DNA of 9,601 bases, taken from the NCBI GenBank assembly GCA_016789785.1, contig JAEUQE010000289.1:1-9601 (forward strand). The letters are read 5' to 3'. Positions 1 through 7,216 of the stretch are shown in pieces. The translations under genes and the position numbers were made by a program. How positions within the stretch are numbered: position 1 is the first letter of the stretch; the number at the start of each line of letters is the position of its first letter. Origin of the DNA: Bryobacterales bacterium (GTDB lineage: Bacteria > Acidobacteriota > Terriglobia > Bryobacterales > Bryobacteraceae). A model generated the notes under the pieces. It was not told where the DNA came from. It saw nothing but the letters and a program-made list of their open reading frames with translations, and made no database searches.

Positions 1-156
1 GATCCGGATTCCGTGGTCATTCGGAGCGGCGGATCCGCGACGGTGGAGTTCACTTGCGGCAAGCAGAAAGGCCAGCCGGTTGTCATCGAGTACAAGGATG
101 CAGCCGACGGCGCTCTGGGGACGCTGGGCGATGTGACCTCGATCGAATTCCGGTGA
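1..156 (+). CDS. C-terminal fragment of an unrecognised protein
   Basis: The frame starting at base 1 is open through 51 codons and ends at TGA (154-156), so this is the 3' end of a gene that begins before the window. The visible tail contains short hydrophobic, beta-like stretches (VEFTCG, PVVIEY, VTSIEF) and one cysteine. It resembles the small beta-rich end of a secreted or periplasmic protein, but no family can be named from this much. Only 54 nt separate its stop from the next gene on the same strand. That next gene appears to have its own promoter, so the two need not form an operon. Coding status is supported by the open frame and codon style only. Confidence 0.5.
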   Translation, partial: DPDSVVIRSGGSATVEFTCGKQKGQPVVIEYKDAADGALGTLGDVTSIEFR

Positions 157-193
157 AGCCGGGTGTTGAGTTTTCCGCTTACGGCAAGTGCTT

Positions 194-202
194 TGTTATG
201 CT
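194..202 (+). promoter_or_regulatory. Possible extended -10 element, leaderless start
   Basis: TG-T-TATGCT matches an extended -10 (TGnTATAAT) with four of six hexamer bases. No good -35 lies 16-18 nt upstream; a TTGAGT at 166-171 is 25 nt away, which is too far. Transcription would start about 7 nt downstream, at roughly 209-211, which coincides with the GTG start of the sugar phosphotransferase. That gene has no Shine-Dalgarno sequence, which fits a leaderless mRNA. This is inference from motif position only. Confidence 0.3.
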
Positions 203-210
203 GATTTTCG

Positions 211-1626
211 GTGTATAGCCAACATCATCGCAAGGCACGCATCCTGTTTGGCGTGTCGGACGTCGTGCTCACAGCGCTGGCGTTCGAAGCTGCTTATCAG
301 ACGCGCGTGTGGCTGCCGCTGGAGCGGAACTTCGAGATCGCGGCGCCCAACAAGGCCTTGCTGCTCGGGTTCTCGGTGTTGATTTGGGTGGTGCTCGGCT
401 ATTGGATGAGCATCTACGAGCGGCTCGATTCCGCGCATCCGATGGTCGTGCTCCGCGATACGACACGCCAGTGCGGTATCGGCCTGATCGGTATCGTTCT
501 CCTCGAGTACGCGCTTCGCCTGGACCTGAGCCGCGTGTTTCTCGGGCTCTTCGGCACTTACGCATGGCTTCTCCTGATTCTCTTCCGGTGGAAACTCGGC
601 AAAGTGGTGGGGCTGATTCGCAGGGAATTTGCGGCGCCGCATCACGTTCTGGTGGTCGGCTTGAGTGACCGTGCGAGGAAACTCGGCCAGGTGATTGAAC
701 GCTCGAGCGACTATGGATTCCGTTTGCTTGCGTTTCTCACGGTTCCGGGAGAACCATCGCCAGAGCGGGTGACGTTGAACGCCGACTACCCGGTGCGGTC
801 GATTGAAGATCTGCCGCAGATGCTGGATGAGCATGTTGTGGACGAGATCCTTTTCGCTGTGGATAGTGACCGGCTGGCGGGTCTGGAAGATGTGTTTTTG
901 CTCTGCGATGAAGAGGGCGTCCGCACTCGCGTGGCCGTGGATTTCTTTCCGCACGTCAACAGTGATGTGTATCTTGACCGGCTTGGCGAAGCGCCGCTAC
1001 TTACTTTTGCCGCGGCTCCGCATGACGATCTGAAGTTACTCGTCAAGCGGATTACGGATGTTGTGGTGGGAGGCGCGGCGTTGATTCTCCTCGCGCCGTT
1101 CATGGCGTTCATCGCACTCATGATCCGAGTAACTTCCTCCGGGCCGGCGATCTTCAAACAGATCCGCTGTGGACTGAACGGAAGGCGATTCGTGTTTTAC
1201 AAGTTCCGTTCGATGGTGGCGAACGCGGAGGAATTGAAGCCTGGCTTGTCGCATTTGAATGAGAAGGAGATCGCGTTCAAGATTCCCAATGATCCCCGGA
1301 TGACGGCGATCGGGCGCTGGCTGCGGAAGTTCTCGATTGACGAGTGGCCGCAGCTTTGGAACGTGGTGCGCGGCGATATGTCGCTGGTCGGGCCACGTCC
1401 GGCGGTTCCTGAGGAGGTGGATCGCTACCAGCGCTGGCAGCGGCGGCGGTTGCGGATGCGTCCGGGGCTGACGTGCTTATGGGCCGTGCGCGGGCGCGAC
1501 AAGCTGGACTTCGACACGTGGATGAAGATGGATATGCAATACATCGACAACTGGTCGTTGTCGCTCGATTGGAAGATCATGATCCGGACGATCCCACAGG
1601 TGCTGCTCGGCAAGGGCGCGCACTGA
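211..1626 (+). CDS. Exopolysaccharide polyprenyl glycosylphosphotransferase (WcaJ/WbaP type)
   Basis: Membrane enzyme that transfers a sugar-1-phosphate from a nucleotide sugar to undecaprenyl phosphate, the first step of exopolysaccharide or O-antigen unit assembly. At 471 residues it is full length for the family. Four N-terminal membrane spans are visible (about 11-30, 49-68, 86-104, 109-126), followed by a Rossmann-like CoA-binding segment (VLVVG at 146-150). Another hydrophobic segment (about 283-306) leads into the catalytic bacterial sugar transferase domain. That domain carries KFRSM (331-335), the Asp-Glu pair in DEWPQLWN (377-384), GDMSLVGPRP (388-397) and RPGLTCLW (417-424). The start is GTG at 211, because the frame is closed by a stop at 202-204; no Shine-Dalgarno precedes it. 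The donor sugar (glucose or galactose) cannot be read from the sequence. No other polysaccharide gene is in view. It converges on the permease gene, 73 nt away, with no clear terminator between them. Confidence 0.93.
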   Translation: MYSQHHRKARILFGVSDVVLTALAFEAAYQTRVWLPLERNFEIAAPNKALLLGFSVLIWVVLGYWMSIYERLDSAHPMVVLRDTTRQCGIGLIGIVLLEYALRLDLSRVFLGLFGTYAWLLLILFRWKLGKVVGLIRREFAAPHHVLVVGLSDRARKLGQVIERSSDYGFRLLAFLTVPGEPSPERVTLNADYPVRSIEDLPQMLDEHVVDEILFAVDSDRLAGLEDVFLLCDEEGVRTRVAVDFFPHVNSDVYLDRLGEAPLLTFAAAPHDDLKLLVKRITDVVVGGAALILLAPFMAFIALMIRVTSSGPAIFKQIRCGLNGRRFVFYKFRSMVANAEELKPGLSHLNEKEIAFKIPNDPRMTAIGRWLRKFSIDEWPQLWNVVRGDMSLVGPRPAVPEEVDRYQRWQRRRLRMRPGLTCLWAVRGRDKLDFDTWMKMDMQYIDNWSLSLDWKIMIRTIPQVLLGKGAH

Positions 1627-1699
1627 CTTACACCGTTTCCGAAGTTCAGTCGCGTGTTTGCTTGTGTCTCGCGCATCCCATCCTGGCGGGAGCGTTGGA

Positions 1700-4600
1700 T
1701 TAGTCCGACCGCAATCCGCTTTGAGGGTCCGTTTTGCAGGCTCGTACGGTAGGCCCAAGCATCGCAAGCCCAGCAGCGAGCACCACTGCGGCACACCCGG
1801 CCAAGTATGCGCGGATGTCGAACAAGTCAACGAAGACCGGTACATGTGCTTGGACGAACTGCAGGGCTCCGACGGCGAGCACGATTCCTGCCGCGAGTCC
1901 GATCGCGACCTTCCGCGCGATATAGGCACTTACCAGCGATGCCACGTGGCGGACATCGGCTCCCAGTGCCATGCGAATGCCGATTTCCTTTCTCTTCTGG
2001 CTCACAATGAAGGCGATCAGTGCGTAGATGCCCGTGATCGTAATCAGCAGCGAGGACGCGGCGAGGACGCCCGACAACCATGTTGTTGCCTGGTGCGGAT
2101 AGGTCTCCCAGTCGATGGCTTCCTGATAGGAGATCACCCAGGCTCCCTTTGCCGAACCCGGTGCGCGCGCGAACACCTGATTGAGTAACGCCCTCGACTC
2201 GCGCGGAGGAAGCTTCGAACGCAAGGCAAGCACAGTCCCGAAGCGCAGTTTGTCCGGGAACCAGACAGCCGGGCGCGGACCCTCGTCCTTTACCTTCTCG
2301 ACCGCATCGCGAGTCACGCCGATCACTCTTGCTTCGCGAAAGCGAGGCACCCATATGCTGGGCTTCGCCTCGCCGATGTGAAAGACCTGGCCGATCGGGT
2401 CCTCTCCCGGCCATAGGGTGCTGGCGACGGTGTCCGTGATGACGGCGACCGGAGCGAGATTTTCGCTTTCGTCAGCGGTGAACGTGCGTCCCCGGGTGAT
2501 GCTTTGGTGGAACATCCGGAATATCTCGCCGGATCCACGATGGCAATAGACACTCAGTGCCGGTTGCGCACCAGTGGCGCCCACCAGAATGGCATCGGCT
2601 TCGCTGCGGGGTCTGCCCATTACGGCGATCGTGCTTACCCATGGCTCGGGCTCAAGGAGGCTGCGGAGCTTCGCGGCATGCGCGGGATTCTGATTCGTAA
2701 CCGCGAAGACACTCTCCGCATCGAAGCCACGATCGATGTTTAACGCCCGCAAGCTTCCCCGCAGAAGCAACGCCGAGCCCGCGAGGAGCATCACGCATAG
2801 TGCTACCTGTGTCACCATCAACCAGTCGCGCAGGCTGGAGGCACGGAACCCATGGAATTCGCCGCGAAGTGCGGAAGTGAGCGAGAGCCTGGTGGCTTGC
2901 GACGCCGGCGCCATCGCGAACAGCAGCGTGGTCACCATCGTGATGGCGGCCATGTAAACGATCACGTGGGAATCCACTACCAAGTCCGGGATTCTCATGC
3001 GATGCAGCATCGTGGGCGGAGCGGTTGAGTAGATGAAGCTGAGGAACAGGTCCAAGGCGGCACGCGCCACGATGAGCCCGGCAAACGAGGCGAGTGCTGA
3101 GAGCGCGATCCCCTCCGTCAGCAGTTGCCGCACCACGCGTCCCCTGGTGGCTCCCAGCGCGAGGCGCGTGCCGAATTCCCTCTGGCGTTGCGTCGCACGA
3201 GCCAGAAGGATATTCGCGGCATTCGCGCACGGGATCAGCATGGTCAGCCCAAAAGCGATGACCAGTGGTAGAGAGTGAGTGATGGAAGTCCATGTCACTG
3301 GAATGTCGAGCGATTGCACATCCGCACGCCAGAGTTTCTGCCACTCCGGTCTGGATGCGGTCAAACGCCGAACGTGCCCTGTGGCCATGGATGCGGCCTG
3401 GTGTGCGGTTGCATCCGGATGCAGTCTCCCGATCACGCCGGCGACCACTGGCGCACGCTCTCCCGGCAGACGGCTCCACGCGTCGAAGAGCAGCCAGCAA
3501 TCGGCGACTCCGACCGCGTACCGCGCGATACTCGGAGGTGCGATGGCGACGGTTCCGACGGGTACGCCCGCGAACTCAGGTGGAGTTACGCCGATGACCT
3601 CGAAAATCGACCCGTTGAGGTTGACCTTCCGGCCGACGATGCCAGGATCAGAGCCGAACCGGCTGACCCAAGCGCGATGACTTAGCACCACGGCCTGGGC
3701 ATCCTCTCCGGGATAGAAGGTTCTTCCAAGAAACGCCGGGACTCCCAATAAGTGAAAGTAGTTTGGAGTTACTAACACGTATCGTGCGGCCTGGCCCTCC
3801 AGTCCGGTTCCTTCGAATGTGCTCGCCGCGACACCGGAAAACGCGGAAACCGCTGTCTTTAGTGACTCGAAGTCGTCCATGGAAAGCGAAACGTTGTCGC
3901 GGCTGCGCGTTTCGAAGTGCATGGACACCAGGCTGGCTGGATCGCGGACCGCCATGGGCCGCAAGAGAAATGCGTTGAACAGCGTGAAGAATGCCGCGTT
4001 GAGTCCGAGTCCGATGCTGAGTGTGAAGACGATGGTTGCCGCGAATCCGGGAGAGCGCCGCAATGCGCGCATCGCGAATCGTGCATCGGAAGGAAGATCC
4101 TTCAGCCAGTCCCACAAGCGCCGCTGCCAGGATTCGTGTGCGTCCAGCGGGCGAACGAGGGGCGACTCGCCGTCAGCCAGAACCAGCGAGCGCCATTCCT
4201 GCTGGAAGCGCTCCTGCGCAAGGACGGTGCCCTCACCGGAGAGGTCGTAGGTATCGACGGCCGATTCCTCAACTTCGACGAAGCTCATCGGCTCCATGCC
4301 CCAGAACCGCAGCCGCGTATTCCGCAGGCTTCGCCAGATGACATACTCGAGCGCCAGCAGTATCAACACCGAAGCCGGATTGGCCGCCGCACTGTGCGCG
4401 ATGAAGGCGATCATCAGAAAGCAGGGAATGGAGAGCACGAACAAGGCCGCCGTGATCAGGACCGGCCGTTTCCCCGGCAGGTAAGTACAGGTGAAGGGGA
4501 GCTTCCTCCAGTGGCGGAACAACCGCTCGAAAGCGATGGCTGCGATGCCAAGCGCCATCGCGGCCCATGCCATTCCGACCAGAAGACCGGATTGCCGCGA

Positions 4601-5788
4601 GACCAGCACGCATCCCAACGCCAGTACCGGTAGCACTCCCACGCAGTAGACAAACTTCTCCGTCGCGCGAAGCCATGCCTGCCGGCCGAAGCGCTCATTC
4701 ATCTGGAAGACCCAGTTGGCCTGTATTTCGACAGGTATGGAGAACAGATGCCGGAGGCCAAAGATGGTGGCCAACAGCAGGAAAAGCGGGAAGACTGTGA
4801 ACACCATTCGATCGATTTCGCGGGACTCCGCCATCAGTTCCACAAGCGACTTCGAGAGCCACGAGAGTGCGAGAGCGGCGTAGCAAAGAACGGCGAGCCG
4901 ATGGACGCGGCTGCGTGTGATGGTGGCCCAAAAGAAGTCGAGGACTGCCTGTTCTTGAGGATTTCCCACCCAACGCCACAACGCCGTTGGGGATGCGGGC
5001 CGCGTTGCGGCGCTCTCCATCACCAGCGTGCGATATCGCTGGAAGCTCAGGATGTAGATCACAACAGACAAGCTCAGCGCGGCCGCGGCGTGCCACACCG
5101 ACGGTGTGAGCCCGCGCAGCAGGATGTGCCCCTTCCAGAACGCGATCGGGATGCCGCCCACACCGGCCGCCGCCAACAGTGCCTGCGTCCAGATCATTGC
5201 CCGTTCGAACGCTCGCGGGCCCAGGACGTTGAGCAGAACTCCCTGGATCGCGATGGCTGCGAAAAAGAGGGTTGTGACGGAGACGAGGATCGTGCCCGCG
5301 GTCACGGTGAAGGGCGCCGCCGTGATGGTTGCCAGTAAGACAATGACCGGCAGTGGAAATACGATGAGGAACGCTCCGAAGGTCACTGCGAGGGAAACAA
5401 ACTTGGCGAGAAACAGGTCCGCCGGCTGAACAGGCCAACCCGCCATTGCAAGGAAGTCCCGTCTTGATGGATAGATCGATTGCCACAAGACCGCCGCCAA
5501 GAGTGACGTGAGGCACATGCAAACCGAAGTCAGTGCCAATAGGTCGTTCGTTGACTCCACCGCCATGCGGGTATGTAAGTTCATGTCCGCGAGGGTCTGA
5601 TACTTGAAGCGCAGCAGAACGAACAAGAGCATCCAGCTTGAGAGCAGGATCGATGCCGCTCCCGCGGCGATACGCGTCAACTGGCCGCGGGACGAGATAA
5701 GCTCACTCTCAAAGAACGAAGGCAGAAAATGCCTCACCAACTCGAAGCGTTGTGGGTGTGTTCCGGCGAGCCACTCGCGCCAAGTCAT
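1700..5788 (-). CDS. ABC-2-like membrane module fused to an ADOP (MacB/FtsX) permease
   Basis: A 1362-residue membrane protein with two distinct parts. Residues 1-~490 hold about twelve hydrophobic spans (for example 40-60, 83-103, 125-152, 162-188, 232-250, 328-348, 380-420, 441-485) with short loops, like an ABC-2 exporter permease. A soluble linker (~491-560) leads to a complete ADOP of about 800 residues. This opens with DARFAMRALRRSPGF (568-582), then one span, a MacB-like periplasmic domain (~611-838) and three spans with the FtsX cytoplasmic motif EFGTRLALGA (871-880). A second copy follows: span ~988-1009, periplasmic ~1011-1235, three spans, and EIGIRMALGA (1268-1277). The tail, DPQSGLR (1354-1360), resembles the usual family ending. 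The ATG at 5788 overlaps the stop of the ATPase gene (ATGA), implying translational coupling. It probably forms an exporter with that ATPase. ADOPs are usually orphans without an ATPase, so this arrangement is unusual. Substrate unknown. Confidence 0.9.
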   Translation of the reverse strand: MTWREWLAGTHPQRFELVRHFLPSFFESELISSRGQLTRIAAGAASILLSSWMLLFVLLRFKYQTLADMNLHTRMAVESTNDLLALTSVCMCLTSLLAAVLWQSIYPSRRDFLAMAGWPVQPADLFLAKFVSLAVTFGAFLIVFPLPVIVLLATITAAPFTVTAGTILVSVTTLFFAAIAIQGVLLNVLGPRAFERAMIWTQALLAAAGVGGIPIAFWKGHILLRGLTPSVWHAAAALSLSVVIYILSFQRYRTLVMESAATRPASPTALWRWVGNPQEQAVLDFFWATITRSRVHRLAVLCYAALALSWLSKSLVELMAESREIDRMVFTVFPLFLLLATIFGLRHLFSIPVEIQANWVFQMNERFGRQAWLRATEKFVYCVGVLPVLALGCVLVSRQSGLLVGMAWAAMALGIAAIAFERLFRHWRKLPFTCTYLPGKRPVLITAALFVLSIPCFLMIAFIAHSAAANPASVLILLALEYVIWRSLRNTRLRFWGMEPMSFVEVEESAVDTYDLSGEGTVLAQERFQQEWRSLVLADGESPLVRPLDAHESWQRRLWDWLKDLPSDARFAMRALRRSPGFAATIVFTLSIGLGLNAAFFTLFNAFLLRPMAVRDPASLVSMHFETRSRDNVSLSMDDFESLKTAVSAFSGVAASTFEGTGLEGQAARYVLVTPNYFHLLGVPAFLGRTFYPGEDAQAVVLSHRAWVSRFGSDPGIVGRKVNLNGSIFEVIGVTPPEFAGVPVGTVAIAPPSIARYAVGVADCWLLFDAWSRLPGERAPVVAGVIGRLHPDATAHQAASMATGHVRRLTASRPEWQKLWRADVQSLDIPVTWTSITHSLPLVIAFGLTMLIPCANAANILLARATQRQREFGTRLALGATRGRVVRQLLTEGIALSALASFAGLIVARAALDLFLSFIYSTAPPTMLHRMRIPDLVVDSHVIVYMAAITMVTTLLFAMAPASQATRLSLTSALRGEFHGFRASSLRDWLMVTQVALCVMLLAGSALLLRGSLRALNIDRGFDAESVFAVTNQNPAHAAKLRSLLEPEPWVSTIAVMGRPRSEADAILVGATGAQPALSVYCHRGSGEIFRMFHQSITRGRTFTADESENLAPVAVITDTVASTLWPGEDPIGQVFHIGEAKPSIWVPRFREARVIGVTRDAVEKVKDEGPRPAVWFPDKLRFGTVLALRSKLPPRESRALLNQVFARAPGSAKGAWVISYQEAIDWETYPHQATTWLSGVLAASSLLITITGIYALIAFIVSQKRKEIGIRMALGADVRHVASLVSAYIARKVAIGLAAGIVLAVGALQFVQAHVPVFVDLFDIRAYLAGCAAVVLAAGLAMLGPTVRACKTDPQSGLRSD

Positions 5789-6591
5789 CGGGACACCGCC
5801 GAGAGGATTCGCTGCGCCGTCGATTGCGGGTCGCCAGCTTGGGTGAGTTGAGCGAACACACCCTCCAACGATTGCTCCGCCATGAGGGTTCGCAGGTTGC
5901 TGACCGAATCATGCGCGACCACCTGACCCTTGCGAAGAACAAGAACGGATGTCGCTACCTTCTCCACCACCTCGAGCACATGCGAGCTATAGAGTACGAT
6001 CTTGCCGCGCTCCGCAAAGGCGCGCAGAAGCTCGCGCAGCACCATGGCCGCATTCACATCAAGGCCGGAGAACGGTTCGTCAAGAATGAGGATCTCGGGA
6101 TCGTGAAGTAGAGCGGCGGAGAGAAGGATCTTCTGCCGCATGCCTTTGGAGTAGGAAGCAAGCGGCGAGAAACGGTCTTCGAACAGCCCGAACACTTCGA
6201 TCAACTCGTTCGCCTTACGTTCCAGGGAGTCGCGGTCAATTCCCCGCAGCCGGCCGGCGAGTTGCAGATACTCGAAACCGCTGAGATGTGGATAGAGATG
6301 CGCTTCTTCCGCAACGTATCCCATCCTTCGCTGGAACGCTTTCATGTCCTCCACGACATCGCGTTGGTTGTAGAGGATCTGGCCGGCCGATGGCTCGATG
6401 AGGCCGATGATCATCTTGATGGTGGTGCTCTTGCCCGCGCCGTTGGCACCCAGATAGCCCAGGATTTCACCGGGCCGGATGTCGAAACTGACGTTTTGAA
6501 CCGCGGTGACGCCGCGATAGCGTTTGGTGAGCCCGCGTACTTCCAGCATGGTTTGCGTAGACGCGTTTACGTCCGCCGCGGTTCCCGGCAT
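5785..6591 (-). CDS. ABC transporter ATPase, ABC-2 exporter type
   Basis: Cytoplasmic nucleotide-binding subunit that powers the adjacent permease. With the chosen start it has 268 residues. Visible motifs are Walker A GANGAGKST (48-56), a Q-loop region GYVAEE where Glu95 stands in the usual Gln position, signature YSKGMRQ (147-153), Walker B ILILDE (167-172), D-loop SGLD (175-178) and the switch histidine in YSSH (204). The order and the MRQK signature are typical of the DrrA/NatA/CcmA-like ABC-2 ATPases. Possible starts are ATG 6591, ATG 6549 (MLEV, nearest the conserved domain) and upstream codons inside the divergent gene. None has a Shine-Dalgarno. I prefer 6591 because a -10-like TACGCT ends 6 nt before it, which would suit a leaderless message. 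The stop overlaps the permease start by 4 nt. Function is certain as an ABC ATPase; the partner is inferred from the overlap. Confidence 0.93.
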   Translation of the reverse strand: MPGTAADVNASTQTMLEVRGLTKRYRGVTAVQNVSFDIRPGEILGYLGANGAGKSTTIKMIIGLIEPSAGQILYNQRDVVEDMKAFQRRMGYVAEEAHLYPHLSGFEYLQLAGRLRGIDRDSLERKANELIEVFGLFEDRFSPLASYSKGMRQKILLSAALLHDPEILILDEPFSGLDVNAAMVLRELLRAFAERGKIVLYSSHVLEVVEKVATSVLVLRKGQVVAHDSVSNLRTLMAEQSLEGVFAQLTQAGDPQSTAQRILSAVSR

Positions 6592-6594
6592 AAC
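6566..6594 (+). promoter_or_regulatory. Possible sigma-70 promoter for the TIR-like gene
   Basis: TTTACG (6566-6571) and CATAAC (6589-6594) each match four of six consensus bases and are exactly 17 nt apart. The predicted start near 6601 would leave about 25 nt of leader before the ATG at 6626, including the AAGGAG site. The -10 overlaps the start codon chosen for the ATPase on the other strand (6589-6591), so the two divergent genes could interfere with each other. Motif match only. Confidence 0.3.
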
Positions 6595-6597
6595 AAG

Positions 6598-6626
6598 AGC
6601 GTAGTCACACCTCGCAAGGAGTTCCA
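6598..6626 (-). promoter_or_regulatory. Possible promoter for the ABC transporter operon
   Basis: On the minus strand, TACGCT (6603-6598) fits the TAnnnT core of a -10 element. TGGAAC (6626-6621), a weak three-of-six -35, lies 17 nt upstream. The predicted transcription start falls at about 6591, the ATG of the ATPase, giving a leaderless message. The element occupies the leader and first base of the divergent plus-strand gene. Weak evidence. Confidence 0.2.
6616..6621 (+). promoter_or_regulatory. Ribosome-binding site of the TIR-like gene
   Basis: AAGGAG, a near-perfect Shine-Dalgarno sequence, ends 4 nt before the ATG at 6626. It fixes the start of this gene and makes it very unlikely that the divergent ATPase coding region extends upstream through this stretch, although its minus-strand frame stays open to a GTG at 6666. 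Confidence 0.65.
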
Positions 6627-7183
6627 TGGCGATCCCGGTTTTTCTCAGCCATCCGCGCCCGAACACGCCTCAGCAATCGAAGTTGGTGGGGACGATTCGG
6701 GATTACTTCCTGGACCGTGACCTGGAGCCTCGCACGCTCGGCGTCAGCGACTACGACGCCGAGGTTCCGCTGGCGAGCATCCGGCGCATCATGATGGAGT
6801 GCAACGGTGTGCTGGTGCTGGCTCTGCGCCGGTACCGGATCGATCAGGGTGCGGCGGTCTATCTCGACAAGGACAATCTCCTGCGGGAGACCGACATCTC
6901 GGGCAAATGGCTGACGAGTCCCTGGTGCCACATTGAAGCGGGCATGGGGTTCCAACTCGGCTTGCCGGTGCTGGTCTTCCGGGAGTCGGCAGTGGTCGCC
7001 GACGGGGTTCTGGAGCGTGGGGTAATGGCCGCTTACATGCCCGAGATCTCTCTGGAAGGCGACCTGGATCAGTTCTTTCGCGATCAGGAATGGCGGCAGT
7101 TGATCAACCGGTTTGAGGCCGATGTCTGGGAATACCGTAGGGTGAAGGGTGTTCCGCAAGTACACCGGTACCGGGCGAGCTAG
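6626..7183 (+). CDS. Small TIR-like / nucleoside-deoxyribosyltransferase-like protein
   Basis: A 185-residue soluble protein with no signal peptide or membrane span. The start is fixed by AAGGAG 4 nt upstream. It begins with a first beta-strand and loop, PVFLSHPRP (4-12), like the FISHS opening of TIR domains. A central strand follows, GVLVLALRR (61-69), after a helix containing IRRIMMECN. Then comes SPWCHIEAGMGFQLGLPVLVF (98-118, split here as SPWCHIEAG and MGFQLGLPVLVF). The W-C-x-x-E pattern with Glu104 and the following LGLPVLV strand match the position of the catalytic glutamate in TIR NAD hydrolases and in nucleoside deoxyribosyltransferases. A conserved-looking LEPRTLGVSDYD (33-44) lies between. 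Similar proteins of unknown function occur in other bacteria, from general recollection. It could cleave NAD or another nucleotide, or only bind one. It is divergent from the ABC operon, with no recognised immune partner nearby. The fold call is moderately confident; function is inferred. Confidence 0.8.
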   Translation: MAIPVFLSHPRPNTPQQSKLVGTIRDYFLDRDLEPRTLGVSDYDAEVPLASIRRIMMECNGVLVLALRRYRIDQGAAVYLDKDNLLRETDISGKWLTSPWCHIEAGMGFQLGLPVLVFRESAVVADGVLERGVMAAYMPEISLEGDLDQFFRDQEWRQLINRFEADVWEYRRVKGVPQVHRYRAS

Positions 7184-7185
7184 CG

Positions 7186-7216
7186 CCTCTCAGTAAGAGT
7201 AGAATTTCCAGAGAGG
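7186..7216. repeat. Short inverted repeat flanking a -10-like element
   Basis: CCTCTC (7186-7191) and GAGAGG (7211-7216) form a 6-bp dyad with a 19-nt spacer, placed 2 nt after the stop of the TIR-like gene. There is no T-run after it, so it is not a convincing intrinsic terminator. It brackets TAGAAT (7200-7205) and could be an operator-like dyad, or chance. Confidence 0.2.
7200..7205 (+). promoter_or_regulatory. Possible -10 element ahead of the ECF sigma operon
   Basis: TAGAAT matches five of six bases of the TATAAT consensus in the 104-nt gap before the sigma gene. No acceptable -35 is found 16-18 nt upstream (the region reads GAGCTA), and no ECF-style GGAAC/GTC pair is evident. Transcription would begin near 7212, giving a leader of about 75 nt. 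Confidence 0.25.

Noticed and set aside
196..954. Minus-strand open frame (252 codons) opposite the sugar phosphotransferase
   Set aside because: No recognisable motif and His/Arg/Gln-rich shadow composition. The opposite strand encodes clear family motifs.
1627..1699. Possible bidirectional terminator between the two convergent genes
   Set aside because: The best pairing (TCCC with GGGA, 8-nt loop) is only 4 bp and has no T-run on either side, so no terminator can be supported.
2652..3500. Minus-strand open frame (282 codons) in another frame of the permease gene
   Set aside because: It overlaps fully with the ADOP coding frame, is Arg/Gly/Ala-rich, and has no motif or start signal.
3917..4633. 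Plus-strand open frame (238 codons) opposite the permease
   Set aside because: Low-complexity, Arg/Gln/Glu-rich product with no hydrophobic core; an antisense shadow of the membrane protein.
6592..6666. Longer N-terminus of the ATPase, starting at GTG 6666 or ATG 6627
   Set aside because: It would place the coding region over the ribosome-binding site and start of the divergent gene, and would add residues outside the conserved ABC fold with no ribosome-binding site.
6626..7183. Complete anti-phage system (Thoeris, CBASS or similar)
   Set aside because: Only a TIR-like candidate is present. No SIR2/SLOG, cyclase, Argonaute, nuclease or other defence partner is encoded in the window.
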